The position numbers were made by a program, and so were the translations under genes. DNA of 64,000 nucleotides from Panorpa germanica (Eukaryota > Arthropoda > Insecta > Mecoptera > Panorpidae), in NCBI GenBank assembly GCA_963678705.1, contig OY783214.1, positions 11,718,001 to 11,782,000 on the forward strand. The letters are read 5' to 3'. Below, one piece after another: positions 10,797 to 26,000 of the stretch. The notes beneath the pieces are model-generated. The model saw nothing but the letters and a program-made list of their open reading frames with translations, did no database searches and had not been told where the DNA came from. Positions within the stretch are counted from its first letter, which is position 1, and each line of letters begins with the position of its first letter.

Positions 10797-12775
10797 CATT
10801 TAACAAAATATTTCTTGCTTAAATAAATATTTAAAAAATCTTTTACATTTATCCTATAAAATTAAAAATAACATTGTAAAATATATTCAAATATTCCAAC
10901 AAGTATTTATTTTGTGTTAAACCTGTAGAATCATTAACAAAAGTACATAAAACTCATTTTGCAACATCAACGTAAATTCGTGGTCTAAATTACCCAGTGT
11001 ATTTTAATTTCGCGGTAATTAGAGATAATTAAATACCAATTAAACCATCCCATGTATTTCAAAATGATTCATTTGTTTATTTAACCGAATTATTGGTTGA
11101 ATAAATTTGTGTGACCCATAAAGTAGTATTAAATTTATTTAAAATGTAAATTAGTGTTGTAATTAATTAATATTTATCTGTCTGGGATGACGTCTATAGG
11201 TAATAACCTACGAAACTAATTAACGCAATTGATTGGATTGGGGTTCGTCGTCTAATTGGACTTGTAACCATGAAACTTCAACATTTTTTATTATTACAGT
11301 ATTTATTACTTAAAATTCTCGTACAAGCAATAGCTTTCAAATAAAGATTAAATGGCATTGGTCTTCCATACTTACTACCATTCATGTATACCGTAGTACT
11401 TTAATCCTTCTTCTGGCTTTGCATTTACTACTCGTTTATATCCTGAGAACATTTTAATACATGTAGCTTCACACAAACTGCTGATGCAGAATGTCCAAAG
11501 TTATTATCCATGAAGGGACTTGACTTGAAAAAGCTTCTCAATAGAATAAAGTAATTTCAATCCATCCCTTTTATCCAACAACTTTGCTTTAAATTCGTTT
11601 TCAGTTACATATCACCTACTTTTAGTTTTGTAGTAATAGAACTCCTGTCCGGATCGGTATCAGGTCACCAGACGATAGTTTTTCAGGTCACGATCGAAGA
11701 AGCCTTATTCAAAGAACATTCAAATATATACTACCATACATAGAACTGTATTTAAGTTTTGTAGAACCCCTAACAATAGTGAGGCAACGAAAAGAATCTG
11801 ACCGATGCAGAGTCCATAGAAATCTCCGGGTTCTGTTCAAAAATTTGTAAATAGAAAAAGATTTCTAGAATTGATATTCATTGATTATGAAGCAAGGCTT
11901 AGCACACACTGGATACTCGAATATTTTAATAGTCGTTCTTCTTAGTACACACTTATTTCCAAATCAATCACGTTTCCACATCATACCTACAAGCATCTAA
12001 AATAACATTTTTTCGAACATTTTTTTTTACAGTGCATATATTAATTAGTTCGAAACAATTAAATGAAATAGTTTAGATCAAGAATGTTCGAGTTGGGCAA
12101 CAAATTGTTTGCACAAAAGATCTATAATATTTAAAAGGTCTTAATTGAAATAAATGTTTTCCATTAATTTTCCATTAGACTTCTTCAATCTACATTTACT
12201 ATGTACTTTTCCAATTTTCTCTTCACAGGTAATGAGTGCTTTATTCTCTATCTATTGAATCTCGTTTTATATGTTGTTATTTGCTTTGCAAGCTGTAGCC
12301 ATAATAGATTTTTTCTGCATTGCAGACAATAACTTGTTACACAGTATTACAGCGTTCAATTTGTAAAGTGTAAGAAATGTATCCAATGAAAAAACTTTGA
12401 AATAAAGTGGCTAAAAAAATACTGAATAGGCCTGTTAGTTTTTCTCTGCACACGTTTTTTTAACTATTCAAACAAATTGAATGGACGGTACAATTGAAGT
12501 ATCTTCTGTCTGGATTCGAAGATTCATACAAAGAGAACCCTTAAAGCAATGATGGCTAAATTGCGGCACTTATTTTGTTTGGTTAGTTGAAAATGTACTT
12601 ATTTAACGTTATACATATCTTAAAAGGTTTTTATTCTGAGTAATGTCTTTACTGGGAAAGTAAGTACAAATTAAAGAACTTGATTGGAATATATTATAAC
12701 AAAGTACAAGTTTTAAAAAGGTAAACCACCTTATCTAATATGTGCAGTGTATATGTCTTTAATTTCAGCATATAA
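10797..12775. other. No gene seen
   Basis: AT-rich, with a GC-richer scrap at 11640-11700 (tccggatcggtatcagg) that faintly resembles 3445-3475. Confidence 0.45.
12212..12234 (+). promoter_or_regulatory. Recursive-splice-like motif
   Basis: ttttctcttcacag|gtaatg: a pyrimidine tract, acceptor, and donor with zero bases between (junction 12228/12229). This fits the ratchet-point consensus of long insect introns if a plus-strand gene spans here. Confidence 0.25.
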
Positions 12776-12786
12776 TGGTGTTTCGG

Positions 12787-12882
12787 GTTACGAACGCTTC
12801 TAATTACGAGCAAATCGAGTTACGAACACGAGTTTCGTCCAATGTCTCGAGTTACGAACGCACAAACATAGAGTTTAGCATA
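12787..12882 (+). repeat. 32-bp tandem repeat, three units, each starting gttacgaac
   Basis: Units start at 12787, 12819 and 12851, exactly 32 bp apart. Each begins gttacgaac; the first two end in tcga. Their spacing and location at the end of a pogo-like element suggest subterminal transposase-binding sites. The 60-codon open frame across them is incidental. Confidence 0.6.
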
Positions 12883-12919
12883 ACGGAGATTGAAACATTG
12901 GAGCACATTAAGTTTTCAT

Positions 12920-13481
12920 GTCAGAAAAAGATAATAAGCGAGAAGAATATTGTGTAGTTATTAAAGGGAGGCAGTGAAGAGAAGAGATGGATGGCGGATA
13001 TGGAGACAAGGAACGAGGAAAGAGAAAGAACGGCAGAGTAGAAGTGATTTTAATCAAAAGCGATGTCTAATATAACCATGCGAACACCTAGTTGCCATTC
13101 CAAAGCACAATGTGTTGTGGATTGAATATTTTTCCTAGTATCAACTCAATGCTCGGAGAGTGATAGGCGTAAAAGGCGGGAGAAGGGAAAATGAAGACAG
13201 AAGGGAAGAAGTATAGTGAAAATATAATAGAGGGTTTGTCGAGAGGAGACAAAGAAGACAAGAGGTGAGGTGAGAATAATCGGTGAGAACAAAGGAGGCT
13301 AGGAAAAATGAAGGGAGAGGGTCAAGAGAAGAAGAAGCAGAAAATACTTTTGGAAATAGAAAGGTCTAGAATAGTTTAAGTTTAATTTCAAGTTTAAGTT
13401 CTATGAAATGTAATAAGAATGTAGATTGTAAAGCCGAAAGGCACACAATTAATATAATATAATAATAACATAGCGTTCTTT
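12920..13481 (+). repeat. Purine-rich dispersed repeat, copy A
   Basis: An A/G-rich block ending in a (TAA)-rich tail (ttaatataatataataataac). It aligns with 43130-43480: both have attgtg-a-ttatt-aag-aggcagtg, then gagaag, then ggcagagtagaa. The TAA-rich end suggests a non-LTR retroelement 3' end, but no protein domain is visible. Confidence 0.45.
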
Positions 13482-13571
13482 TTTCTTGATACATTTTTTT
13501 AACATATAAATACTACGTATATTTAGTTACGTAAAATATAACATACATGTTGCTTTAAAATAACCTTCATT

Positions 13572-14040
13572 ATGGCTCTCAAGAAAAAGAAAAGTGTTAG
13601 TGACAGTAGCGTACAGAAGCATAAGTGTATTACAGTAGAAACATAAGAACGTAATAATAACTAAATGAGAGAGAAAAGAAATGAGAATGGTGTTCGTGTT
13701 TCTCAACTCGACAAACCGTTTAGTAAATTTACGATATTTATTTTGTTAAAGAAAAAAGATGAAGTAAGAATATTACGACTGTGGCTAAAGTTGTGACTAT
13801 ATTATTGAAACAAAGCTCTCAATTATTAGAAGAAGTAAAAAAATTATTCTTAGTTTAGATAAAGTAAAATAGCTCGCTGGATGTTAACGATAGTGTTAGT
13901 GAGGCCCTAGTATGCGAGAAGGTTTTACTTTTGCACGGTGATTTAATATCGAAAACACCAAATTCTAGTAGCGGAGTGATGGAACGGATTAAATGAATTT
14001 ACAATAGTTTCAATTGGGAAATTGAAATTGGTAAAATTGT
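13572..14040 (+). pseudogene. Broken pogo/Tigger transposase N-terminus
   Basis: ATG at 13572 starts MALKKKKSVSDSS, typical of Tigger transposase starts. The same frame continues through in-frame stops at 13644 and 13662 into a helix-turn-helix-like block (NENGVRVSQL ... KKKDEVR, about 13695-13769). A frameshift near 13770 moves to the next frame, which reads VAKVVTILLKQSSQLLEEV, then a tag where the family has the Trp of VWI, then DSVSEALVCEKVLLLHGDL and KTPNSSSG. These blocks match the pogo N-terminal HTH and CENP-B-like DNA-binding regions in order. At least three stops and one frameshift make it inactive; the DDE domain is missing. Confidence 0.65.
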
Positions 14041-14140
14041 TTCGAAAAAATTGTCTTTGTAGTTTACTTCAAATTTAAATGTACTTTGCCACACCTGCGT
14101 TTCGTCCTATAAATTCAATTCGGACTTGTAATATATGTCA

Positions 14141-16198
<2,058 letters not shown>

Positions 16199-16867
16199 AG
16201 TACACACAAGTTTAAAAAAATAAAAGATAAAGTCAGATTTAACTGCGTCATAAGATATTTCAGATCGTAATTTTTTATAACCTCTTAAATTTTCAACAGA
16301 AAATATTTAATATTATATTTTATAAGTTTATTATTACGAAGAATCCATAATTTCTAAATTTATTGTGTTGTTAAATATCATTTGGGGGAGTTAAACATTG
16401 ATGTGTTTTTACACCATGAAAAACGTGCTACAATGCAATCCCAGAATATTGTTAAAAGACGCATAAATCTTATATTAAAATATATAACACAAGAATATAT
16501 TTCAATTCCGGTGAACTCCCTAAAATTATCTTGCTAAAATATTCAAGGTTCTTTTATACTGTCGACAGCATGTTACAAAAGGTTTTTTACTTTATCTGAT
16601 TTACCGTAGCTAAACTGTGTTGACAATCCAATGATAAAAGCCCATAGGTCTTCAGCTTATAGACCTAAAGCTTGAAAACAAACTTGCAAACCTGCAAAAA
16701 CATACACCTATGAAGATATAAGCTTTCTATACATAAGATCAAAGCTTTTAAACATACAGTCTTATCCTAGTTTAAATATACCACTTTAGGTGTATGGGCG
16801 TAAACCCACTTTCTTTTAAGAATTTCATAAAATTAAAATATAGTGTTAATCTAGGTGTACTTAATTT

Positions 16868-16887
16868 AAAAAAAAAAAAAAAAAAAA
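16868..16887. repeat. A20 homopolymer
   Basis: Twenty consecutive A; no retroposon end recognised upstream. Confidence 0.8.
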
Positions 16888-17499
16888 TTTATCTATTGTG
16901 AAACGAGATATTTATAATTAAAGTGCACATAATTAACATCCAACGGTCCGATAAAATATAAAAGAAAAATACATAATGACATAGTTTCGTGTATATCTGA
17001 AAAATCGTTTAAAAAAAAAAAACAAAAATTAATTAGTCTGCCATTAAGTGTTTAAAAGTTTTTGTATATTATTTTGTATCTCTAATAAAAAAATAAAAAG
17101 TGTGTTTATAGGAACACAAAGTCAACAATATTATATGTCACTCTGTACCAGCGAATAAATAAATTTAATATTGTTTTTATGACCTGTGCCTAAGGATCAT
17201 AACTTATTCATTTTTGTTTTTATTTGGCAACACATCCTGAATTATAATTTTCGGATTTGTTGTTCAAGGAAATTAAATCATTCTGTTTATGAAGTTCAAA
17301 TTATATCTTCAAATTGGGTTTCAATCGTACAACATATCGTAACGGGACTTTATTAAAATTCTAAAATTTCAAATTCTAAATTAATGACTTTTGATAAAAT
17401 AACTTATATTTATTTAAAATGCATAAAATAAGTAATGCAGTAAAACATAAGAAAAAATTGTTACATGCTAATGCTAAGGGAGACTCTTAATTAAATACA

Positions 17500-17590
17500 A
17501 GAATACAAGGAGTAATCTGGCTGAGAATCGAACCTCTGTACAATTTTATAGAGTGTACGACTAAGCACACTGGTCATGATAGAAGTATTT
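17500..17590 (-). mobile_element. tRNA-like SINE fragment (family 3)
   Basis: On the minus strand it has ggttcgattctc (B box, 17523-17534) preceded about 30-45 bases upstream by cttagtcgtac. The arms do not fold as a functional tRNA, so a SINE relic is preferred. Confidence 0.45.
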
Positions 17591-20500
17591 GAACTTTGAT
17601 TTAAAAAAGCTTCATATTCTGTAGATCAATATCTTATCATAAGTTCAATAATATTTCTTAGTAAATTACAGTGTATAATAAATAAAAAACCCACATGATA
17701 TTACTATCGGAAACGGAAGATACGAACATTCAAACATTATATATTTCCCACAGTTTAGCCGCTGAGTTCGGTTTTTACTATCGTTCCTAACGCCTGGAGT
17801 ATATGTGAATTTTATTACACTACTTCATCTCACCAAAATACGACCTTCCATAAAAATTGGTTTTTGAAATTGAAGGAAACGGAAACTAAAATTGAAACAG
17901 AACTTTCTATTATTTTAAATTATCTATTTTCTAAGTGAATCATAAATTATAAACATAAAGTAAATTTGATAACATTAATATTATCCAGTGCATTAAAATG
18001 TTACTTTTAGGAAAGTTTTATATTTCCTTAAGTATACTTATCATTCAATGTCAAGTTAGATGAATATCTCCCGGTGGTGTCATTCGATATATGCCACGTG
18101 TCACGTGTTACACCATCTTTATTTTTTAAATTATTATTTCCTTCTTTTTCCTTTAAAGTTTTGCCCTAGTTGATGTTCGTACAGACGGGGAATTATACCG
18201 GGGGCGTAGTCTCAGCTTTCATCCAAGTTTTAAGAACATTCCAAAAATCTTTGATCTTTTATAGTAGAACTTCTATAGGAGATTCTAGAGCAGATTCCGT
18301 GGTTAGTTCTTGTATTTAGCTAGCTATAACTTTATTTAATAATTACACGGTGAGAAAACAACTTTTATCTAAAAGTTTTAAAATTCCTGTAATCAAAAAT
18401 ACCATGAGATCGAGTTTAAAAAAACAACACAAGAGCGACGAAGAAAATATAATTATTTTTGGTCGAGAATCTGAGACACTTCTCTTCAAATCTATAACTA
18501 TCGGTGCGAAACTTAACACATTGATATATATCGACAGGCCGTAGATTGATTAAATAAAGATTTACAGAAAATTATATAAAAAATACAAGATATATCCAGC
18601 TACGCCCTTAAACTTTAATAGCATAAAAGAACCTTTATGTATTCAACAAATGAAAAGGGCTTTCAAAACGTTAATTTAAACATATTTTACTCTAAATAAA
18701 AGTCTGTAACTTGTAGGACAACACAAAACCTTTTTTTTGTATTATAAAAGGCCATTGAAAATGTCGTAACAGTAAATAAAAACAGAAAGTTAGAATGCTT
18801 GACGCAATTACACACGAGCCATGTGGTCTGTATGCTTGCTAATAAAGACTGGCTTCTATCGTCTTGTACATTGTAAATACGCAATAAAATGTTATTGTTT
18901 TCTTTTTTGCTTAATTATAATAACCACTTGATTTTATTGATGCTATTATAATGATAATACGATTCGGCAGAGGCGTTCTGTCGCATACTTCAACCTAGAA
19001 CTATTTATATTTTTTAGTACATTTAGCACATTTAAAAAACAGTACAATGAAAACATTTTAAATAGTTTTTGGCATATTTTTATAACAAAATTGATTGATT
19101 GATTTTTGTTCTTGGCGTCTTTGGTTTTTAAAAATATTATGGTGTTGTGGACCTTTAAGAAATATAGAATGTATTTTTCATTCTGCTAATATTAAGAATA
19201 AATTCTTGCTCCTTGATGTCAAAATGATTATTAAATTTAAATAAATAAACCTATAGGCAATAAAACAAAGTAAGATAAAGACGTAGCAGAATAAATATCA
19301 TTGAATGGTAGACTTCAAAGTATATTTCATTTTTAAGACTAAGACGCAAAAGAAAACATTAATTTGATATATTTTATGTAAATAAAATTGCTAATTATAT
19401 ACTTCATAATTATTTTCAATTAATTTTTCATTAAAAGGTACCAAGGTCTAAATAACGTCTCTAAAGGAATTTCCTATTAATTGCTTATTTAACTTTTAAA
19501 AATCTCTTGGAGATTCCAATCTCTTTCACTCCAATTAATTAGTGAATATTAATTGAAATAAATCCTTAAATAATTAAAACACAATGGTTATTTTAATATT
19601 ATATAAAGATGAATACATTTAAAATTTTAATGAAGCGGAAATTACAAAGTTAAAACTTGAATAAATTATCACTAAATTTTTCTTTTCATTGATGAGTTAA
19701 TTTTACTAATGATAGCCCAGGTGGAAAATGAATATTGGAATTAGGTTTGAGCAAGTTAGCAAGTCTGCTATAATTTTATACTTGGCAGTCGCTCATTCGA
19801 TTGTGAGATCTTCTTAGGCTATTTATCTGGTCAAACAAATATACGAGTTAACTAGTACAACTTGCATTAAATCCGACGCAGTTTATAGCTGGAAGTGTTC
19901 ACTCACACTTCGTTTGTCTGAATAGAAAGTCCCTTTTAAACGAATATCACTACGTTGCCTTTTTCCAGGGATTAATGCCTTTAACTTAAAGGAACGATTA
20001 TCAATCATAATAAAAGAACTTAATCTAAAAGTAAAATAAAATAAATAATAGAGTAAATTAGCTAATGCAAAAATGTAAATTAATCAATTTCCAATTAATC
20101 TCAAAATTCTAGAATTGTGTTAGTATTGAGTTAACTTTCTTTCTTACACCCTATTATTTTACTTTGTTCTGTTCTATTGCAAAATAATTGGGGTTGGAGG
20201 TAAGGGTTTCGATTGGGATTGGCTTGGGGTGTTTCAAGCTGATTTAAATGTAATTTGTAAGTTGAATACAATTGTTGCTTTTAATTAAATAAAATCTAAC
20301 AGGGGTTGTGCCTTGAATATGTGATTGTAATTCAGTTTGACAATAAGGAACTGGAAATCCAAACAATGTTTTTAAGTTTCAAATACATATAAATAAGGGT
20401 AAATTGAAAGGAGAAAGTTCTATAATTAAACTCTACGTCGAACTACGCATTTTATAAACTATGGGAATAGTTTACAAATTAGTTTGCTTTTAGTAAACTC

Positions 20501-21299
20501 TAGATGCGTAGTAGTGAGAAAGTTCTAAGAGTTGGTATCGACTCCTAATGTACGTGGATTAGCTGTTATAGAAAGTGAAACCTCACAAGGTATCTGATGT
20601 GTTGTAGATACACTCTTAAATATTCTTTGACATTTGACTTCTTATTTCTGAAAGATATAAAAACGTTACAGACAATTTTCTAAATCACGTTAAAGAAGCT
20701 AAGTATGTCCTTGTATGGATAACATAGTCACCGAATGAGTTAAGAGATTGACGCTACGAGTACGTCATATCAGCACCTGCAACTCTATAAACTCTTTTCT
20801 AAAAATAACTTTACTTGACTTAACAGAAATTCAATTGTATTTAGTTTCAAGTCAATTTACTGTTCCTACACCCATTAGTGTGTCCCTAAATGGCGCATTG
20901 GATGATACGTCACTGGTTGCTATGTTTTTATATTTGTTTGTCAACCATACCTATTTAAAAAAAAAAGGAATTGAGTATTATTTCCCTTAATTGAAACATA
21001 ATAGCGCAAAACAACCCCATTCCATTTTATTCAGAGTAAATTTGTTACAGATTTCATTTGAATGGTTTCATTCTATCCAGTGTAAATTTGTTATATATTC
21101 CAGATGATAATTAGAATATCTAGAATATATTTCAATTGTATTTATGAAACAGTGTTTTAGTTTTAGTACATTACTAAAGTACAATTTAGTGGTGCAATTT
21201 GTTATCAAGAATTTCAATTTATATGTATGTATATTATATGTATTTGTCATAATTGTTTTTTTTTTTGCAGCGTTAAAATTTCCACTATATTTCATCTAA
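17591..21299. other. No gene seen
   Basis: AT-rich; short open frames only. tatagctggaagtgtt (19888-19903) recurs near 34618, a likely shared repeat scrap. Confidence 0.5.
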
Positions 21300-21560
21300 C
21301 CTTACTCTAATAAAATTTAAAATAAAGTTAAACAAACTTAGCAAAATATAACCATATCTTTGAATTCTTTACACCTTCACTAAGTCTCTTATGTTTTCTT
21401 CTAGTTCCCCGCACCACCTCTGTTCCTTCCTTCTTTTCTGAACTACTACTATCCACCTCCTTCCTTACCTGCCCTCTGTTACCAACTCCCCATCTCACTT
21501 CGCTCTCTACCCTTCCCTCACATTCCTTTTTCAAGGAGCCGGTTCTGAAAAGCACTGAGC
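21300..21560 (-). repeat. Purine-rich segment, possible third copy
   Basis: On the minus strand this is gaaggaaggaacagagg-type sequence, with a 75-codon Glu/Lys/Ser-rich open frame from 21555. Composition matches copies A and B, but I cannot align it base by base, so membership is tentative. Confidence 0.3.
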
Positions 21561-22612
21561 CCAGTTTAAATTTGTTCTAAAACAATTATAATTTATTGCA
21601 TTATGCTGTTTATTACATTGGACAATTTGGTATAATAAAAAATACTGATTAACAATATTAATGTACCATAATATCTTATGCGAAACCATAGGGACCATTT
21701 TCTGAAATAACTGATCTTAAATAGTTTTCTCTTGTGAAAAATAAAATCTAGAGAATCATTCGAGAAACCCATGTTTACCAATTTATTATTAACATGTTGA
21801 CAATAAATCTTTCAGTTAAATTAAAGTATTGTCAGTTTTTCCCAATAACGGTATTTTATTTTTATCTCTTCCTAAGAATAGCAATATTTATTGTCCTCTT
21901 GAAAGGATAATTTCGCCTGTATGTACAGATAATCGATACAACATTATTGCAATAATATATTTATTAGAACTTGACTTATGTTAAAATATGTAAAATTATA
22001 TATTTTTTTCAATAATGCTACTACGTAGCTGCATTTTTCATTACAGAAGACCATCAAAATATTGTATACTTTTATTTTTTATAACTTTTGTGAAATATAA
22101 AACCCTATAAAATATTTAATAAACGTAAACGTTGAAATGAACATAAACTTTTATTTTCGTGCACCTTGTTTTGGGGGTCGTCCTTGCTTTATAGTAGAAC
22201 ATTCAAAAAGATTCAAAATCCCGCAACATTTTATTGCTAAAATTTTTCAAATATGAAGAGCTAACCAAAATGACGATATTGTAACCACGATGTTACCAAA
22301 GGTAAAAATTGTGCTAGAAAGTTAAAATGTTGTATATAGGATAACTTTGGTACCTAATTTACAAATGCATTTTAAAAGAAAGTTGATCACATAACGAATA
22401 AAATGAATGTCAGTGAAACAAAAAACATATCGTATGTTGAAGTTGCTCTTATTTGTAGGACCATAACATTGGCTAACGTTATATGCAATTGATGAATACT
22501 CAGAATAAAAAAAGAAATAAAATTTGATTAAAGAAAATTTCAAAATATAAGGCATAGTTTTGTACTTATTTAATTTTTTCTAAAAAAATATTTTTTTAAT
22601 TCCACAATTTTG

Positions 22613-22618
22613 TTTATT
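22613..22618 (-). terminator. Candidate polyadenylation signal of the cysteine-protein gene
   Basis: aataaa on the minus strand about 185 nt beyond the stop codon, followed by T-rich sequence. AT-rich DNA yields this hexamer often, so support is modest. Confidence 0.35.
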
Positions 22619-22801
22619 ATAGTCTTAAACATAGTTTACAAATAAATAATTAGAGTAGTAAATACTGATTTTATAAATACGTTCCATTTTACGTTTTCTA
22701 ACTTCCAGTCTCATCGATTTTTATCAAAGAAAATAAATTCCTTAAATCACAATGAGCTTACTTCAATATCCTGATATAAAAACCAAAAACACTCAACACT
22801 A

Positions 22802-23088
22802 TCACTGCTGTTCATGCCACATGATCGAATCTTTTAATTCCTCAACTTTATCCCACGGGAATGGTGGATTGCTTACATCCCGTCTAATTCTCAATGGTCT
22901 GGAAGTGCGGGATAAACCTTTATAACCAGTTCCAATAGATGAGTGTCCTCCGAATCCTCCAGAGGTTCCCAGATAAGACGCTGGAGTCACTGGACGTCTT
23001 ACTTGTGCCGCTTTAATACACATCATTCCATAAACTCTGATGCCAGGAACGCTGGCGTAGGTTGGCTGATCGTGAGACTTAGGTCCTT
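22802..23088 (-). CDS. Exon 5: C-terminal end of secreted cysteine protein
   Basis: It begins with two bases that complete the split Glu codon, then 94 codons and a stop at 22802-22804. The acceptor is ttttaacag. The early part (residues about 334-356, including HDQPTYASVPGIRVYGMMC) holds the last cysteine and reads like a conserved core. The remaining 70 residues are Gly/Ser-rich, then basic (RTSRPLRIRRD), then end in an acidic/aromatic tail (WDKVEELKDSIMWHEQQ). The RIRR stretch could be a processing site, which is inference. Confidence 0.88.
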
Positions 23089-26000
23089 CTGTTAAAATAA
23101 ATTTAGAACAAATGTTATATACAAATCAATACAATCGGACATTTCTGTATAATTCTGATATCAATTTCTTCTAATTCAAATGTAGCTTAAGGCTTACAAA
23201 GCTTGTAATTTTGTCTGTGATATTTTTTTCAAACGAAATTCATTCACTCAATATGATTCCACAAACTGGGGTATCATCAAAGCGCAAACATCATTTGGGA
23301 CTGGCCGTAAGCTACTGATCACGTGGATTACACGGTTGTAATCTTTTATATGTAATTTACATTTTGTCCTTAAGCAAAAAAAAAAAAAGAAAAAGAAATT
23401 AAGATAAAAGTTATAAATGGTTGGATTTCCATCCCTATTTGTTTTAATCAATATAAAAATACGTCTTTGAACTTGTATGAACTTTAATTGCTTAAGAAAA
23501 GATTGTCTGCTCCTGTTCAACATCTCCCATTTTACTGTAATGAGTGTACTTCGCTAAAATGTAACATAAATGTTGATTTTTTAGAATATTAAATATCTCT
23601 TGGTATATTTATTTATCATTTGGTGAAGTAATTTTTTTGTTAATCATGAAATAAATTAATTCCATCTCCGGGAATCTAACCTGTACCCCAGCATAGCTGA
23701 GTGTTACGTTTTACAACTTAACTATCTCGGCTACCCAGATGACAGAATAAATTTGCACTCGCACTAGCGCCTAAACCAAAAATCTGTAGTGTAACAGATT
23801 TCACGCAATTAGAACATTTGTGGGATCAACAGTAAGCGGTTTTTAAGAGTGAAAGCAGAATTAGTTTTACGTTCATTACGCTCAAAATTTATGTATCTGA
23901 CGAAGAGATATTCAAAAAATACAAAATGGTGAAACGGATTCTTTCTTTTTATGACTCTTATAATCCTTAAAGATGTGTTCTTATGGTTGTAATGATTTAA
24001 CACTAACATTTTATGATGCTATTAATCCTAGGAAAAGCTATTTTTATGATTCTGAAGGTGCCATTTAGATGTTAAAGAAATTTGAAATACATCTATCATT
24101 AAATACATCTTAAATTCTTCTACTCCTTGAGGCTTGCGGTACCAGACTGTGAAATTTGCATTCACCTATGGAAATTGGACCTGGTATATTAGGTATGCAG
24201 CTGACGAAATTCTCACTGAAGAGTGTGAACATTAGTGCATAAGACACATTAGCTTTTCACGGAACACGCCTGTGAGCAATGTCAATGGTAACCAAATATT
24301 CGTGTATCTAGGATTCAAACCCTGTCTCACGGCTAGCGTTCACTTTGTTTATCATCTTTACAATAGTATAATTTAAAATAAAGAACGATCTTATTTAAAA
24401 GGTAATAAAATAATTTATTCAATTAATTATATTGCTGTTGATAGTGATTGTTAAAAATTCATTTAATTTATTTAATGCAATTACTTAAAGAACTGATCTT
24501 ACCTAATTTATTTTCTTCCGGACATCTACAAATGACTAGATAGTGACTTTTTCCTGTTCTTACATTTTGCAACGCAAGCAGAGACCAATCCCTCGGGGTT
24601 CTGCATTCCCTCACTTCACTTGTTGCTTCACAAGTTTTTATCAGTGTTACGGCTTTCTGTAATTTATTTTCTCATTATAGATATCAATCAATAAGTTAGT
24701 ATCGTGCAGTATGCTACAGGGAATTCTAATAGCAAAATCCATTCTATAGAGTAGTATACAATGATAGCAAGCTTATCGCTTCGTAGATTATATGTAATTT
24801 GTATTATCATCTTTGTTATTAAATTACCACTGCTGTTATGGATTCTGGATATTACGGAGAATATTGAGTTACCTTTAAGCAACGTTGCCACTGATATAGT
24901 TCAAATTACGAGAGTTCGGCGACGATTTAAACTAAAAGCACAACCTTTTAGTGAACAGTGGAGTAAAGTACAAACCATGAGGTTCAAAAATAGTGCGAAA
25001 TTTCTAATAAATTTAGAAAGACACTATACAATGCTTTAGTATAACTTTTCTTTAGCAAGAGTCGCCGCCCTACTTTTGTAATTTAAACTGTAAAAAATTT
25101 CGTGCACTGTACTGTGTTAAGTCCTTTTAAACGAATAGATAAGATCTTTAATCAAAGTCTGATTTGATTTTAAATCTGACAGTATGTTGTGCTCAAAAAT
25201 CTAATCTCTTCGTGTAAAAGGCCATTATGGTTGTTTCTAGTTAATCTGTATATCTTTCCATTGATAGAATCTGACACGTGGAAGGGTAAAAAGTGAACCG
25301 TATTTTTATTTATTTATTTACTACCTGTTGAAAGGCTTTACAGTCTTCTTTTTAAATCGTATCTTAATCTCGAAGTGTAATATTTTAAGAGTCATTAAAA
25401 CCTACAAAGTTACAGTTTTAGTTTTATGTTTTAACCTTTAATGTAAGTTTTAGTTTGTTTAATACAAAGAAATAGATTTACTTTATTACCTATAATAAGT
25501 TATATTAATTTTTTTTAATTATAACTTAGTGCCTTATTTTGTAACCTTCTCTTTGACGTTAGGCATCATGAATTGAATTGGTGTTATATTTATTTGTTTG
25601 GTAATATTAAAAAATAAAATTGTGCTAAAAATGGTACTTAATATTAAGATTTTATTGGCCAATATTAACAATCAAATTAATATCAGATTAGTGTAATTCA
25701 AGTAAAGGAATAAACATTCTCCTTTTTAATTACAAGGGCTAATAACGTTGTAAACATATATACTGTTAAATTGGAGTAATGCTAAAAAATATTGGCCCAC
25801 TTCTGAACTAGAATAGAGCGATCGTTGTACTCTGTGTACCACTGCTACAATCATATAGTAGATGATATTTAATTACCGCTAATAATTTAAAAGTTTAGTA
25901 CGTAACACAATAATATCTAATTCACCCACCACCCTGTGTTTCCAGGGATCCCCGTTGTTGACTAGTACTGTTATCAATGTACTCCCTGAAGTGTTTTTAA

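Larger units (their letters stand above)
12776..14140 (+). mobile_element. Decayed pogo/Tigger-like DNA transposon
   Basis: The left end carries a 32-bp repeat beginning gttacgaac. A transposase N-terminal fragment follows at 13572-14040. Near 14095-14135 a cgtttcgtcc... block resembles the left-end repeat (gtttcgtcc at 12832-12840). There is no room for the DDE catalytic domain between the fragment and the right end, so the copy is internally deleted. A purine-rich block (about 12920-13481) that recurs near 43.1 kb sits between the end repeat and the transposase start and may be a nested insertion. Exact ends are uncertain. Confidence 0.55.

Noticed and set aside
17523-17579. Functional tRNA gene
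   Set aside because: B box present but T-stem and acceptor pairing do not close; better as a SINE relic.
24761-25039. 92-codon plus-strand open frame with hydrophobic start
   Set aside because: Inside intron 3, no homologous look; the hydrophobic run is typical of T-rich DNA.
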